DNA from: Candidatus Latescibacterota bacterium
Lineage (GTDB): Bacteria > Latescibacterota > UBA2968 > UBA8231
Reading direction: 5' to 3'
NCBI GenBank assembly: GCA_022826515.1
Contig: JAJDUT010000087.1
Span: forward strand, 25,438 to 89,437
DNA length: 64,000 bases
Below, in pieces: positions 17,818 to 27,111 of the stretch. Within the stretch, counting starts at the first letter, position 1. Every line of letters begins with the position of its first letter. Position numbers and translations under genes: made by a program. Under the pieces are notes generated by a model that saw only the letters and a list, made by a program, of their open reading frames with translations, ran no database searches and was not told the origin of the DNA.

Positions 17818-20655
17818 ATGACGCCTGAAGAATTCATAGCCAAGTGGCGCGCAGCTCAGCTCAAGGAGCGTTCTGCCGCGCAAGAGCACTTTATCGACTT
17901 GTGCCGGTTGCTCGACGAGCCAACGCCGGCTGAGGCCGACCCTACGGGCGATGCGTATTGTTTTGAGCGCGGCGCGAGCCAGGAGGGTGGAGGTGATGGC
18001 TGGGCCGATGTGTGGAAGCGGCATCATTTTGCGTGGGAATACAAGGGCAAGCGCGCCAACTTGGATGCTGCTTTTACGCAGCTTCGGCAGTATGCGCTCG
18101 CGCTGGAGAATCCACCGCTCTTGATCGCGTCGGATATGGCACAATTTCGCATTCGCACGAATTGGACGAATAGCGTCAGCGAGACCTACGAGATCGGGCT
18201 GGAGGAATTGGTTGATGCTGAGAAGCGCGACCTGCTCAAATGGGTTTTTTCGGAACCGGAGCGGCTGCGGCCTGGGCTAACGCGGCAAGTACTTACCGAA
18301 CGGGCGGCTGCGTCTTTTGCTCAGTTGGCGCAAGGGTTGCGCGAGCGTGGGCACGATCCGCAGGCTGTGGCACATTTTGTCAATCGCCTCGTGTTCTGCA
18401 TGTTCGCCGAAGACGTGGGCTTGCTGCCCAATGCGATGTTTACGCGGATGTTGGAACGCACACTTGAGCAGCCTGAGAAATTCGCCGAATATGCGCGGAG
18501 TCTGTTTCAGGCGATGGCTGAGGGCGGCGATGTGGGCTTTGAGCCGGTCGCTTGGTTCAATGGCGGCTTGTTTGACGATGATGTAGCTCTGCCGCTGGAG
18601 AGGGAAGAGATTGCCGCGGCGTTGGCGGCAGCGGCTCTCGATTGGGCGGAGATCGATCCTTCCATCCTTGGCACTTTGTTTGAGCGTGGGTTAGACCCGG
18701 CTAAGCGGGCGCAGTTGGGGGCGCATTACACGGACCGCGACAAAATTATGCTGCTCGTCGAGCCGGTGGTGATTCGTCCGTGGCTGGCCGAGTGGGCGGA
18801 GGTGAAGGATGAGATCGCCGCTATGGTGGAACGGGCGAAGGCCGCGAGGACACCGGCTGTTCGCACTCGACGCCTTGCAGAGGCCGAGCGTCGGTTGCGC
18901 GCGTTTCTACAACGGCTGCGCGGGTTTACTGTACTCGACCCAGCCTGTGGTTCGGGGAATTTCCTATACATTGCCTTGCAGTCGCTCAAGGATTTGGAGC
19001 AGCGGGTGCAGTTGGAAGCCGAGGTACTTGGCTTTCAGCGCGAGTTTCCGGAGATTGGACCGGCCAACGTTAAGGGAATTGAGATCAATCCGTATGCGGC
19101 GGAACTGGCTCGTGTTTCCGTGTGGATTGGGGAGATTCAGTGGATGCGGCGGAATGGGCATGGCGAGGCGCGCGATCCGATCTTGAAGCCGTTGGATACG
19201 ATTGAATGCCGCGATGCGATTGTTGGGGAGAATGGAGAGGAACCGGAGTGGCCGGAGGCGGATGTGGTGATTGGGAATCCGCCGTTTTTGGGAGGAAAAC
19301 TGCTCAACGCCAATCTTGGCGAAGACTATGTTTCGAGCATTTTCACGGTATATGAGGGCCGCGTACCAGCGGAGGCCGATCTCGTCTGCTACTGGTTTGT
19401 GAAGGCCGGCGAGCACATAGGATCGGGCAAGGCAAAGCGCGCTGGCCTCGTTTCGACCAACTCCATTCGCGGCGGGGCGAATCGGCGGGCGTTGCAGACC
19501 GCGACTGAGGACCGGCCGATCTTTGAGGCATGGAGTGATGAGCCGTGGATGATTGACGGGACTGCGGTGCGCGTCTCTTTGGTGTGCTTCTCACGACCTG
19601 ATGATGGAGTGGAACTGGAACGGCGGCTCAATGGCCAGTTTGTGGATGCGGTCCATTCTGATCTGACGGGGAACGTTGATTTGACCAAGGCGCAACGGTT
19701 ATGCCGGAACATCGGCGTTGCGTTCATGGGCGACACTAAGGGCGGCCCCTTCAATGTGCCCGGAGAGCAGGCACGGGAATGGCTCCGCAAGCCTGCGAAT
19801 CCGAATGGACGGCCTAATTCCGACGTTCTCAAGCCGTGGGTAAATGGCATGGATTTGACCCGCCGACCGGCTGGCAAATGGATCGTCGATTTTGGCTGGA
19901 GCATGACGCAAGAGGAAGCAGCGCTCTACGAGGCACCGTTTCAACACGCAAAAGAGCATGTTTATCCGATGCGGAAATGTAATCGTCGGGAAGCCTACCG
20001 CATCCATTGGTGGCGGCATGTTGAGCCGAGGCCGGGGATGTGGGATGCGCTCGACGGCCTATCGCGTCGTTACATCGCTACTCCTACCGTCGCCAAGCAC
20101 CGCCTGTTCGCGTGGCTCGACGCCCGCATCTGCCCCGATCATCAACTAATCGTCATTGCCCGCGACGACGACACCACCTTCGGCATCCTGCACAGTCGGT
20201 TTCACGAAGCGTGGTCGCTGCGGCTTGGCACCAGCCTAGAGGATCGTCCGCGCTACACGCCGACCACCACCTTCGAGACCTTCCCTTTTCCCGAAGGGCT
20301 GTCGCCCGACATTCCTGCTGCTAATTATGCAGACGATCCCCACGCCATAGCCATCGCCGAAGCAGCACGGCGACTAGTCGAACTGCGTGACCGCTGGCTA
20401 AATCCGCCTGAATGGGTGGAGCGAGTGGACGAGCCGGTGTCGGGCTATCCAAAGCGTCCGGTTCCGCGAGACGAAGCGATGGCAAAAGAGCTGAAGAAGC
20501 GGACGCTGACAAACCTCTATAATGCCCGCCCGCAATGGCTTGACGACGCGCACAAAGCTCTTGATGCGGCAGTGGCGGCGGCGTATGGGTGGAGGGAGGA
20601 TATTGGGGAGGACGAGGCGATGGGGGAGTTGTTGGGGAGGAATTTGGGGCGGTGA
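17818..20655 (+). CDS. MmeI-like single-chain restriction-modification enzyme (type IIL/IIG)
   Basis: About 945 residues combining endonuclease, N6-adenine methyltransferase and target recognition. Counting from an in-frame TTG at 17803, the nuclease motif is Asp69-x9-Glu79-x-Lys81 (DVW...WEYKGK), the same spacing as in MmeI. A helical spacer (~180-330, with LLPNAMF and LGAHYTDRDKI) leads to SAM motif I LDPACGSGNF (378-387) and catalytic NPPF (492-495). The remaining ~400 residues hold a target-recognition region and end in LYNARPQWL/LDAAVAAAYGW typical of the MmeI C-terminus. ATG 17818, 1 bp after the regulator's stop, is the likelier start. All key residues are intact, so it should be active. 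Confidence 0.88.
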   Translation: MTPEEFIAKWRAAQLKERSAAQEHFIDLCRLLDEPTPAEADPTGDAYCFERGASQEGGGDGWADVWKRHHFAWEYKGKRANLDAAFTQLRQYALALENPPLLIASDMAQFRIRTNWTNSVSETYEIGLEELVDAEKRDLLKWVFSEPERLRPGLTRQVLTERAAASFAQLAQGLRERGHDPQAVAHFVNRLVFCMFAEDVGLLPNAMFTRMLERTLEQPEKFAEYARSLFQAMAEGGDVGFEPVAWFNGGLFDDDVALPLEREEIAAALAAAALDWAEIDPSILGTLFERGLDPAKRAQLGAHYTDRDKIMLLVEPVVIRPWLAEWAEVKDEIAAMVERAKAARTPAVRTRRLAEAERRLRAFLQRLRGFTVLDPACGSGNFLYIALQSLKDLEQRVQLEAEVLGFQREFPEIGPANVKGIEINPYAAELARVSVWIGEIQWMRRNGHGEARDPILKPLDTIECRDAIVGENGEEPEWPEADVVIGNPPFLGGKLLNANLGEDYVSSIFTVYEGRVPAEADLVCYWFVKAGEHIGSGKAKRAGLVSTNSIRGGANRRALQTATEDRPIFEAWSDEPWMIDGTAVRVSLVCFSRPDDGVELERRLNGQFVDAVHSDLTGNVDLTKAQRLCRNIGVAFMGDTKGGPFNVPGEQAREWLRKPANPNGRPNSDVLKPWVNGMDLTRRPAGKWIVDFGWSMTQEEAALYEAPFQHAKEHVYPMRKCNRREAYRIHWWRHVEPRPGMWDALDGLSRRYIATPTVAKHRLFAWLDARICPDHQLIVIARDDDTTFGILHSRFHEAWSLRLGTSLEDRPRYTPTTTFETFPFPEGLSPDIPAANYADDPHAIAIAEAARRLVELRDRWLNPPEWVERVDEPVSGYPKRPVPRDEAMAKELKKRTLTNLYNARPQWLDDAHKALDAAVAAAYGWREDIGEDEAMGELLGRNLGR

Positions 20656-20668
20656 GGGAATTTGCCGC

Positions 20669-20718
20669 TAAAACCCACGCCCTACATCGAGCATTGCGAA
20701 TGTAGGGCGTGGGTTTTA
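20669..20718. repeat. 19-bp perfect inverted repeat (REP-like hairpin)
   Basis: Arms 20669-20687 and 20700-20718 are exact reverse complements around a 12-base loop. The core CCCACGCCCTACAT/ATGTAGGGCGTGGG resembles the GTAGGGG-type palindromes of environmental genomes; a related palindrome occurs at 31884-31913. It lies between converging genes and could stop transcription from both sides. Confidence 0.8.
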
Positions 20719-20782
20719 AAAACGGGTTGGATGCTTGGGCTTGCGAAGCGAGGTGCTGATCCTTATGAAAATCCAACCAAAC

Positions 20783-21460
20783 TCATCCATTTTCTATATG
20801 CGGCCTCACCAATTGAAGAAAACGATCCCCCCTCTCAGTCGTTTGTTTTGATCCCAAGCTACTCCCCCCCATATGAGTGTTCAAATCAGCATTTTCCACT
20901 AGATTTATCTCTTGAAGATTGCCCCAAAGACGTTTAATAAAAGAATTTTCAAGAGTAGAAAGAACCTCATCTTCTTGTAATAAAGGCATTCGGGATCCCA
21001 TAACTGTACTTGAAGTATCTCTTTCTATACTAAAAAATACCAATAGACGTATATGGTACTCATTGCAAACATTTTCCAAAAAAAGAAGAAAGTCGCTTAT
21101 CTCAATATCAGAAGAATCATAACGGCCAAGAGCTATTTTCACAGCACATTCAATCAAAGAATCTTGATGGTCTTTACTGCCCTCCTTCATATAAATTTGA
21201 TACAAGCGCCAAAAATGAGCTACATCCGACTCATTTTGAAGCGAACAAGAAATTTCTTCTTCTAAAGCACTCAGCCGAGATTGGATACCTGTGAAGAATC
21301 GCTCTTGTTTCTCTTCTAATGGCCTTTTCAATAAAATTCTCAAAGGTTCTGTGACCAAAGGCATCCCTGAGATGCCACCTAAGACAGCCAAACCAGCGTC
21401 TGCTACTTTGGACGCACGACTGCCTTTAGGATAATCCCTTTCCTCTTGATTATCACACAT
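20783..21460 (-). CDS. AT-rich orphan protein of unknown function
   Basis: A 225-residue protein I do not recognise. The start is supported by CGGAGG nine bases upstream on the minus strand. The N-terminus has a Gly-rich hydrophobic stretch (AGLAVLGGISGMPLVTEPL, ~22-40), then a charged helix (RPLEEKQERFFTGIQSRLSA) and mixed alpha/beta sequence. The last third is Ser/Asn-rich, and LGSKQTTERGDRFLQLV near the C-terminus may be an amphipathic closing helix. Its composition is clearly more AT-rich than its neighbours, and it is transcribed alone against the MmeI-like gene. Both points fit cargo of a defence or mobile region. No function can be assigned. Confidence 0.65.
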   Translation of the reverse strand: MCDNQEERDYPKGSRASKVADAGLAVLGGISGMPLVTEPLRILLKRPLEEKQERFFTGIQSRLSALEEEISCSLQNESDVAHFWRLYQIYMKEGSKDHQDSLIECAVKIALGRYDSSDIEISDFLLFLENVCNEYHIRLLVFFSIERDTSSTVMGSRMPLLQEDEVLSTLENSFIKRLWGNLQEINLVENADLNTHMGGSSLGSKQTTERGDRFLQLVRPHIENG

Positions 21461-21582
21461 TGTATCCTCCGATAAAAAAATTGAGTATAAAATCGTTTAG
21501 AAAAATAAATAAGACTCTCCGGTCTCTTGTGCAATCAAAGCTAGGATACGCCCATAACCGCTGCAAGCCCTTCTCTCCAGAG

Positions 21583-23046
21583 TCAGCTCGCCGCACGCAA
21601 CGTGTATGAATACAGCTTGTCCTCCGGCAAGAAGCTAAACTGGAGCGCGACCATTTTGCCGGTCAACGAGCGCACGTCGCCCGAACCACGCCAGCGCACG
21701 GGCATATCTAGAGCGTCGTCAACGATGGGTTCGCAATCCTCTGCGCCAAAGCCGGCGAACGCCCGTCCGGTTTCATCCTGAAGCTGCACCTTCAAGCCGC
21801 CCGTCGGCGATTGCACGTTGACCCGCACTTCAGCCGCATTCCAGTGATGCGGCCGGGTGACGAGCGTCCCTTCCATAAAGCCGACTGTTTCGACCGAGAC
21901 AAATCCATCGAGCCGCAAGGTCGCCAAGCCAAAGCTCGGCATACCGGGAATCCCGTGGCGCGTGCTTTCGCCGGTGTACATGAAATAGAGCTGGTCGTCG
22001 CCGATGGCCGGGTATTCGCAATACACGCCGCCCCAATCAAAAGCCCCGGCCTCGCCGCGCGGAATAAAGGGTGCGTCCCAGTGCTCCCAGCGCACGGAAT
22101 CGCGGCTGAAGGCCAGATGGCTCTCGGTTAGCCCGTCGTTGCGTGCGGGATCGAACTTGCGCCGTAAGTCGGCGTAATACGCGCCGAGCATGCCGAAATA
22201 CAGGTCGGCGTATGTTTGGTTGATAATCGGCCCTTGCATGTGGTAAAACTCTAGTCCAGGCGTGTCGCTGAGGCGGCTTTCCAACACCGGCCAGTTGTCG
22301 CTCCAGTTGATAAAATCGCTGCTGTCGCGACGGCCAATCTGACGAGTCTTCCACGGGGAGCCGCGTTGCCCGTAGAGGATGTAGCGGGCGTCCGGGTCGA
22401 TGGGGCCAGAGGGCACTTCGTCCAAGTACGCTAAGACGCCGAAGAGACGGGCGACGTGGTGTTCTTCCCGAGGGTAGGAGTGCCAGTGCAGGCCGTCGGC
22501 CGAGTGCGCGTGCAAGCGCAGCCTTTGGTCTGGGGCCAAGCCGCCGCCGACAGCGTCCTCATCGGCTTGGTCGAGGTAAATCATCTTGAAGCGCTGTTGC
22601 GGGTCGTCGGCAAACGGGTCGTCGACTAGGTGGCTCAAAAAGGTCCGGCCCGGTGGGCGCATCGAAGGCAGGCAAATGTTGTTGCCCGGATAGCGCTCGC
22701 ATTCGACGATGTCGAGGGCAGGCCGCTCCCAGTGAACTCCGTCGGCCGACTCGGCGTAACAGATGTGTGATTCATGGACATTTTTGGGCGGATTGTCTCG
22801 CACCAGCACCCGCGTACCAAGGACAGTATCGGCCTGCGCCGTGTACCACAGGCGAAAGCGCTGGCGGTCGCGGTCGTACAAGACCTTGCCGAGGTGAATC
22901 CCCTTTTGCTCCCACGGCCGCTCGGCCTGCATGACCGGCTGTGGATGCTTTTGCGGCTGGTTGAGCACCCGCTTGGCCGCGGTAAGCGTTTCAATGCGAT
23001 GCTCGTCCACGAATAAATGCTTGCCGGGAAATAATTCGACGCGCAT
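21583..23046 (-). CDS. Five-bladed beta-propeller glycosidase-like protein (GH32/43/130-type fold)
   Basis: A 487-residue protein without signal peptide. Repeated blade-like motifs (RFRLWYTAQ, SHICYAESADGVHWERP, ARYILYGQRG, LAFSRDSVRWEHW, QLYFMYTGEST) are those of the glycosidase-like propeller superfamily used by planctomycete- and latescibacteria-type heterotrophs. The ~100 C-terminal residues form a beta-sandwich (VRVNVQSPTGGLKVQLQDE). Acidic residues in the first and middle blades could be catalytic but cannot be assigned with confidence. It is divergent from the DUF6785-like transporter gene, suggesting uptake and processing of a saccharide. Substrate unknown. Confidence 0.7.
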   Translation of the reverse strand: MRVELFPGKHLFVDEHRIETLTAAKRVLNQPQKHPQPVMQAERPWEQKGIHLGKVLYDRDRQRFRLWYTAQADTVLGTRVLVRDNPPKNVHESHICYAESADGVHWERPALDIVECERYPGNNICLPSMRPPGRTFLSHLVDDPFADDPQQRFKMIYLDQADEDAVGGGLAPDQRLRLHAHSADGLHWHSYPREEHHVARLFGVLAYLDEVPSGPIDPDARYILYGQRGSPWKTRQIGRRDSSDFINWSDNWPVLESRLSDTPGLEFYHMQGPIINQTYADLYFGMLGAYYADLRRKFDPARNDGLTESHLAFSRDSVRWEHWDAPFIPRGEAGAFDWGGVYCEYPAIGDDQLYFMYTGESTRHGIPGMPSFGLATLRLDGFVSVETVGFMEGTLVTRPHHWNAAEVRVNVQSPTGGLKVQLQDETGRAFAGFGAEDCEPIVDDALDMPVRWRGSGDVRSLTGKMVALQFSFLPEDKLYSYTLRAAS

Positions 23047-23130
23047 ACAAGTTCCTTTCTACGTGATTTGCCACGTCGGACGGCCCCGCCCGTGGTTGTC
23101 CACTTTGCGGAGATGGCCTCTTTCTCCCAA

Positions 23131-23165
23131 TCCTGTCCATCCTGCCCATCACATCCATCCTGGTC
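23131..23165. repeat. Short CCATCCTG-type tandem repeat
   Basis: TCCTGTCCATCCTGCCCATC followed by CATCCATCCTGG gives about three degenerate copies of a 9-10 bp CCATCCTG unit in the spacer between divergent genes. It resembles the TCCATCCTGTCCATCC intergenic repeats found in many environmental bacteria. The rest of this 174-bp spacer shows no clear promoter. Confidence 0.6.
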
Positions 23166-23220
23166 CCTTGACGATTGATGCACCGTCTCCTTTTTTGCCC
23201 TCCATTAATTTTGCCAAGAA

Positions 23221-25215
23221 GTGTACCCCGTGCAAAAGAAAATCCCCACCCATTACCTCGCCCATCTCAGCGACCGCTACCTCGTGGAATTGCCCGGGTC
23301 CGGCCTGAGTTGGCGGTCTATGTTGCTCGGTCTGGGGCTGGTCGTTGCCATCAGCATTGGCAGCCCCTATTCGATATGGATGGTAGGCTCGTCGGAAATG
23401 ACGTGGTCGTACTTTCCCATTGCCGTGGGCGCGCCGCTGTTTTTCCTGGTCTTGGGCAATGCGCTGCTCAAACGCGCCCTTAGCGCGACCGAGTTGATTA
23501 CCATCATCATCATGGGGCTGGTCGCCAGCGGCATGCCCATCTTCATGGTCGGCCTGATCCTCAGCATCATCTCCAAGCCCCATTACGGCGCACTCCCGAC
23601 CAACCAGTGGGCTGAATACGTCCATCCCTATCTGCCGGATTGGGCCATCCCAGACCCAGCGCACGACGCCATGCGCTTTTTCTACGAGGGCTTGCCGAGC
23701 AAAGACTTGGCCATTCCGTGGGGAGCGTGGGCCGCGCCGCTGCTGTGGTGGCTGCTGCTGGTGCTGGCCATATACTTTGTCGGCCTGTGCTCGGTGGTGG
23801 TACTGCGTCGCCATTGGATGGAGCGCGAGCGGCTGGCCTTCCCCCTGACCGAAGTGGCCTTGATGCTGACTGAAGAGGCCCCGGGATCGGTGTTGCCGCC
23901 CACGCTCAAAACCCGGGTCTTTTGGATCGGCTTTGCCGTTCCCTTCGGCCTGATCGCCTTCAATGTTCCCAGCTACTTTCATCCCGGCTTGGCGCAAGTG
24001 CCCGTCTTTCAGGAATGGGCCTTTTCCCTCATTCCCCAAGCGCCGCCCATCAACCTAGTGATGTACTTCCCCGTCTTGGGGTTTATGTATCTGGCTCCGC
24101 TGGCCATTTCGTTCAGCGTCTGGTTTTTCCATCTGCTCTACTTGGTGCAACTGGGCCTGATCACCGAAATGGGTCTTTTCAATTTGCGCGCCGACCCATT
24201 TGTGTACGGCGGGACGCCCTTGTCGTGGCAGTCTTGGGGGGCCTTTGTGGCGATGGTGGGGTGGAGCTTGTGGATGGCGCGGAGTCATCTCGCGGCCGTG
24301 TGGCGCACTGCGTTGGGTCGCGCCGGGCAGATCGACGACAGCGACGAGATGATTTCCTATCGGGTCGCCGTGGGCGGCGGGTTGGCCGGGCTGTGTTTTA
24401 TCCTTGGCTGGCTGTGGCGCAGCGGCTTGGACCTGCACTTGGCGGCCTTCTATTTGGCGGCCGCGCTGACGATCTTTTTGGGCATTACGCGGCTGGTGGT
24501 GCAAGCGGGTCTGCACTATTTGACGACGCCCATGAGTGCCCAAGGCATGGTCGTGGCTGCGGCTGGCTCGGCCTTGGGGCCGCAGAACTTGGTCGCGCTG
24601 GCGCTTACTTTCGCGTGGTGCAGCGATGTGCAATCCACCTTTATGCCGTCGGCAGCCAACGCGCTCAAGCTGCACGATTACTACACGCATCGACGCAGCG
24701 GCGGGCTGGCCTTGGCCATTGGTTTGGCGGTGGTGGTCAGCTTTGTCGCGACCACCAGCTTTATGATCTACTTGTGTTACGATTACGGGGCGAGCAATCT
24801 GCGCTCGTGGTTTTTCAATGCGGCTGGGGGTGCAGGAGGCCGAGCGTTCGACTGGGTCGCCGAGCAGACGCGCAACCCCGCGCCCGTTGATTGGGACAAG
24901 CTCGGCTTGGCCGGTAGTGGGGTGGTGGGCTATTTGGTGTTGGCGTTTTTGCACTACCGAATTGCGTGGTGGCCTCTGCATCCGGTTGGGCTAGCGGTAG
25001 CTTCGACCTGGATGGTCAAGCGGATTGTGTTCTCGGTCTTTTTGGCGTGGGCCTGCAAGGCGTTGATCTTGCGTCTCGGCGGCGTGGCGCTCTACCAGCG
25101 GCTCAAGCCGCTGTTCATTGGGCTGGTGGTGGGGTTTTTCTGCGGGGTTTTTCTGTCGTTTGTGCTCGACTGGGGCTGGTTTAAGGGTGCGGGGCATCCG
25201 ATTCTGCACGGGTGA
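23221..25215 (+). CDS. DUF6785/OPT-like polytopic membrane transporter
   Basis: A 664-residue integral membrane protein with about 14 hydrophobic segments starting at ~30 (MLLGLGLVVAISIGS) and ending at ~655 (GLVVGFFCGVFLSFVLDW). It resembles the DUF6785/DUF6784 family distantly related to oligopeptide transporters, marked by the conserved HWMERERLAFPLTEVAL loop (~200) and ITRLVVQAGLHYLTTP (~420). The substrate is unknown; genomic partners in such bacteria are glycosidases and dioxygenases, as here. The GTG at 23221 is the annotated start and a second GTG at 23230 is equally possible; no strong ribosome binding site is seen. Confidence 0.75.
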   Translation: MYPVQKKIPTHYLAHLSDRYLVELPGSGLSWRSMLLGLGLVVAISIGSPYSIWMVGSSEMTWSYFPIAVGAPLFFLVLGNALLKRALSATELITIIIMGLVASGMPIFMVGLILSIISKPHYGALPTNQWAEYVHPYLPDWAIPDPAHDAMRFFYEGLPSKDLAIPWGAWAAPLLWWLLLVLAIYFVGLCSVVVLRRHWMERERLAFPLTEVALMLTEEAPGSVLPPTLKTRVFWIGFAVPFGLIAFNVPSYFHPGLAQVPVFQEWAFSLIPQAPPINLVMYFPVLGFMYLAPLAISFSVWFFHLLYLVQLGLITEMGLFNLRADPFVYGGTPLSWQSWGAFVAMVGWSLWMARSHLAAVWRTALGRAGQIDDSDEMISYRVAVGGGLAGLCFILGWLWRSGLDLHLAAFYLAAALTIFLGITRLVVQAGLHYLTTPMSAQGMVVAAAGSALGPQNLVALALTFAWCSDVQSTFMPSAANALKLHDYYTHRRSGGLALAIGLAVVVSFVATTSFMIYLCYDYGASNLRSWFFNAAGGAGGRAFDWVAEQTRNPAPVDWDKLGLAGSGVVGYLVLAFLHYRIAWWPLHPVGLAVASTWMVKRIVFSVFLAWACKALILRLGGVALYQRLKPLFIGLVVGFFCGVFLSFVLDWGWFKGAGHPILHG

Positions 25216-25264
25216 GTGGATTGCCGTATATTGAAATCGCCACTACGAGGAAAGGTATTCGCCG

Positions 25265-26047
25265 ATGAGCATTTCCCACCCCCTGTACGTGACCGCTGAG
25301 GACGTGCAGTTCTATCGCGATCACGGTTATTTCGTCTATCAACAGCCGCTCTTTCCCGTTGAAAAGTTCCAGCGCTTGCAGGGCTTCTTCGCCGACTTGT
25401 TGGCCGATTTGCCTGCGGGGAAACGACCCGAAGCTATGGACGTGCCGCACTTTGCCCATCCTGAGCTTTTCGAGTGGCTGCTCGCCGACGAGGTACTCGA
25501 TTTTGTCGAGGCGTTTATCGGCCCAGACATCGTCTTGTGGTCGAGCCACTTTATCAGCAAGCCACCCGGCGACGGCAAGCGCGTGCCTTGGCACGAGGAC
25601 TCGGCGTATTGGAATGAGCGGCTCAGCGAACACGAGGTGCTGACCGTGTGGCTGGCCATCGATGACTCGACGCGAGAAAACGGCTGTATGCGGGTGGTCG
25701 CCGATTCGCACCGACACGGCTTTTCCGACTACGTGGAGGTTGATCGCAATACCCACGTCTTTGGACGGGAGATCGTGGCTGAGCAAGTTGACATGTCGCG
25801 GGTCGTCGATTTGGAGGTCCGAGAGGGCCAATGCCACATCCATCACTCCAAAATGATTCACGGCTCCAACCCCAACACTAGTGCCAAGCGGCGCTGCGGC
25901 TACACCATGCGCTACATGCCGGCGACGGTGAAAGTGCGGAGTACGGGGCCGCAGGCAACGCACGCGGTGTATCTGGCGCGGGGCCGAGATCGGGCTGGCA
26001 ACGAGTACGGCGAGCCGTGGGTGCCGTTTGCGCCGGGCATTCGCTAG
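25265..26047 (+). CDS. Phytanoyl-CoA dioxygenase (PhyH) family Fe(II)/2-oxoglutarate oxygenase
   Basis: A 260-residue cupin-fold oxygenase. The iron facial triad is visible as His110-Glu-Asp112 in VPWHEDSAYW and His199 in MIHGSNP; Arg210 in KRRCGYTMRY would bind 2-oxoglutarate. The N-terminal YRDHGYFVYQQPLF and DIVLWSSHFISKPPG blocks are typical of the family. Related enzymes hydroxylate small carboxylic or amine substrates such as ectoine or phosphonates; the substrate here is not readable. AGGAAAGG precedes the ATG. It follows the transporter by 49 bp and may process what that imports. Confidence 0.88.
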   Translation: MSISHPLYVTAEDVQFYRDHGYFVYQQPLFPVEKFQRLQGFFADLLADLPAGKRPEAMDVPHFAHPELFEWLLADEVLDFVEAFIGPDIVLWSSHFISKPPGDGKRVPWHEDSAYWNERLSEHEVLTVWLAIDDSTRENGCMRVVADSHRHGFSDYVEVDRNTHVFGREIVAEQVDMSRVVDLEVREGQCHIHHSKMIHGSNPNTSAKRRCGYTMRYMPATVKVRSTGPQATHAVYLARGRDRAGNEYGEPWVPFAPGIR

Positions 26048-26094
26048 GGAGCGAAGTTTAATTTATTATCTCAAATTAGGAGGTTATTTGAGAT

Positions 26095-27111
26095 ATGGAA
26101 CTATTTCACAAAACTGACTTAGGAAAAATCTACTTAGGCGATGCTCTCGATCTCATGGTAGGTATCGAGGATAAAAGCGTCAATCTGATTATGACGTCCC
26201 CGCCGTTTGGATTGGTTCGCAAAAAAGACTACGGCAATGTCGATGCGGATCAATACCTCGATTGGTTTCGACCATTTGCCAAAGAATTTATACGCATCCT
26301 TAAGGACAATGGTTCTCTAGTCATTGATATTGGTGGCGCTTGGATCCCGGGGCAGCCAACTCGCTCACTTTATCACTATGAGCTTTTGATTATGCTTTGC
26401 CGGGAATTTGATTTTCATCTCGCCCAAGAATTCTTCTGGTGGAATCCATCAAAATTGCCTACACCAGCCGAGTGGGTGAACATACGGCGAGTTCGAGTTA
26501 AAGATGCGGTTAATTGCGTCTGGTGGCTTTCGCCGACCCCTTGGCCGAAAGCTAGTAATCGCCGAGTCCTAGTTCCATATAGCAATTCAATGAAGGGATT
26601 GCTCAAAAGTGGATATAAAGCCAAGCTGAGGCCGAGTGGGCACGATATTAGTGAGAAATTTAACGTTGATAACGGTGCTTCTATTCCGCCCAATCTCATC
26701 GCAATTCCCAATACAGAGAGCAATTCCAATTACTTACGACTTTGCAAGGAGTACGATATAAAGCCGCATCCCGCTCGATTTCCTGCTGAATTGCCCGAGT
26801 ACTTTGTTAGGATGCTCACCGACAAGGGAGACTTGGTGTTCGATCCCTTGGCTGGTTCTTGTGTAACGGGAGAAGTTGCCGAGCGATTGAAGCGTAAATG
26901 GCTCTGTTGTGACCTCGTCAAAGAATATCTTGAAGGCAGTCTTTTTAGGTTTGAGACCAAACCTAAAGGTAAGAAGAAAGTGCCTTCTTATAGCCTTTGC
27001 CATCCTGCTGCCATGTGGAATGGGACTGATAGTGAAGAAGTCCTATCGGACGATGGGGGCAAGAAAAGACCTAAAAAACGGCCATACTGTTTTGATGGGG
27101 TATCACGCTGA
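26095..27111 (+). CDS. Site-specific DNA methyltransferase, beta class
   Basis: A 338-residue methyltransferase with catalytic TSPPF (34-38) near the N-terminus and SAM motif I FDPLAGSCVTGE (249-260) near the C-terminus, i.e. beta-class order. The SC in place of the usual SG of motif I is a tolerated variant in this subgroup. AGGAGG lies upstream of the ATG. The C-terminal ~20 codons overlap, in another frame, an HNH endonuclease gene, so methylase and nuclease form a probable type II restriction-modification pair. The AT-rich composition contrasts with the PhyH gene just upstream, implying transfer. It is not closely similar to the methyltransferase at 16.6 kb. Confidence 0.88.
   Translation: MELFHKTDLGKIYLGDALDLMVGIEDKSVNLIMTSPPFGLVRKKDYGNVDADQYLDWFRPFAKEFIRILKDNGSLVIDIGGAWIPGQPTRSLYHYELLIMLCREFDFHLAQEFFWWNPSKLPTPAEWVNIRRVRVKDAVNCVWWLSPTPWPKASNRRVLVPYSNSMKGLLKSGYKAKLRPSGHDISEKFNVDNGASIPPNLIAIPNTESNSNYLRLCKEYDIKPHPARFPAELPEYFVRMLTDKGDLVFDPLAGSCVTGEVAERLKRKWLCCDLVKEYLEGSLFRFETKPKGKKKVPSYSLCHPAAMWNGTDSEEVLSDDGGKKRPKKRPYCFDGVSR

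Noticed and set aside
23149..24981. Long minus-strand frames (296 and 308 codons) opposite the membrane transporter
   Set aside because: Composition is that of antisense shadows and the plus strand shows a continuous polytopic membrane protein.
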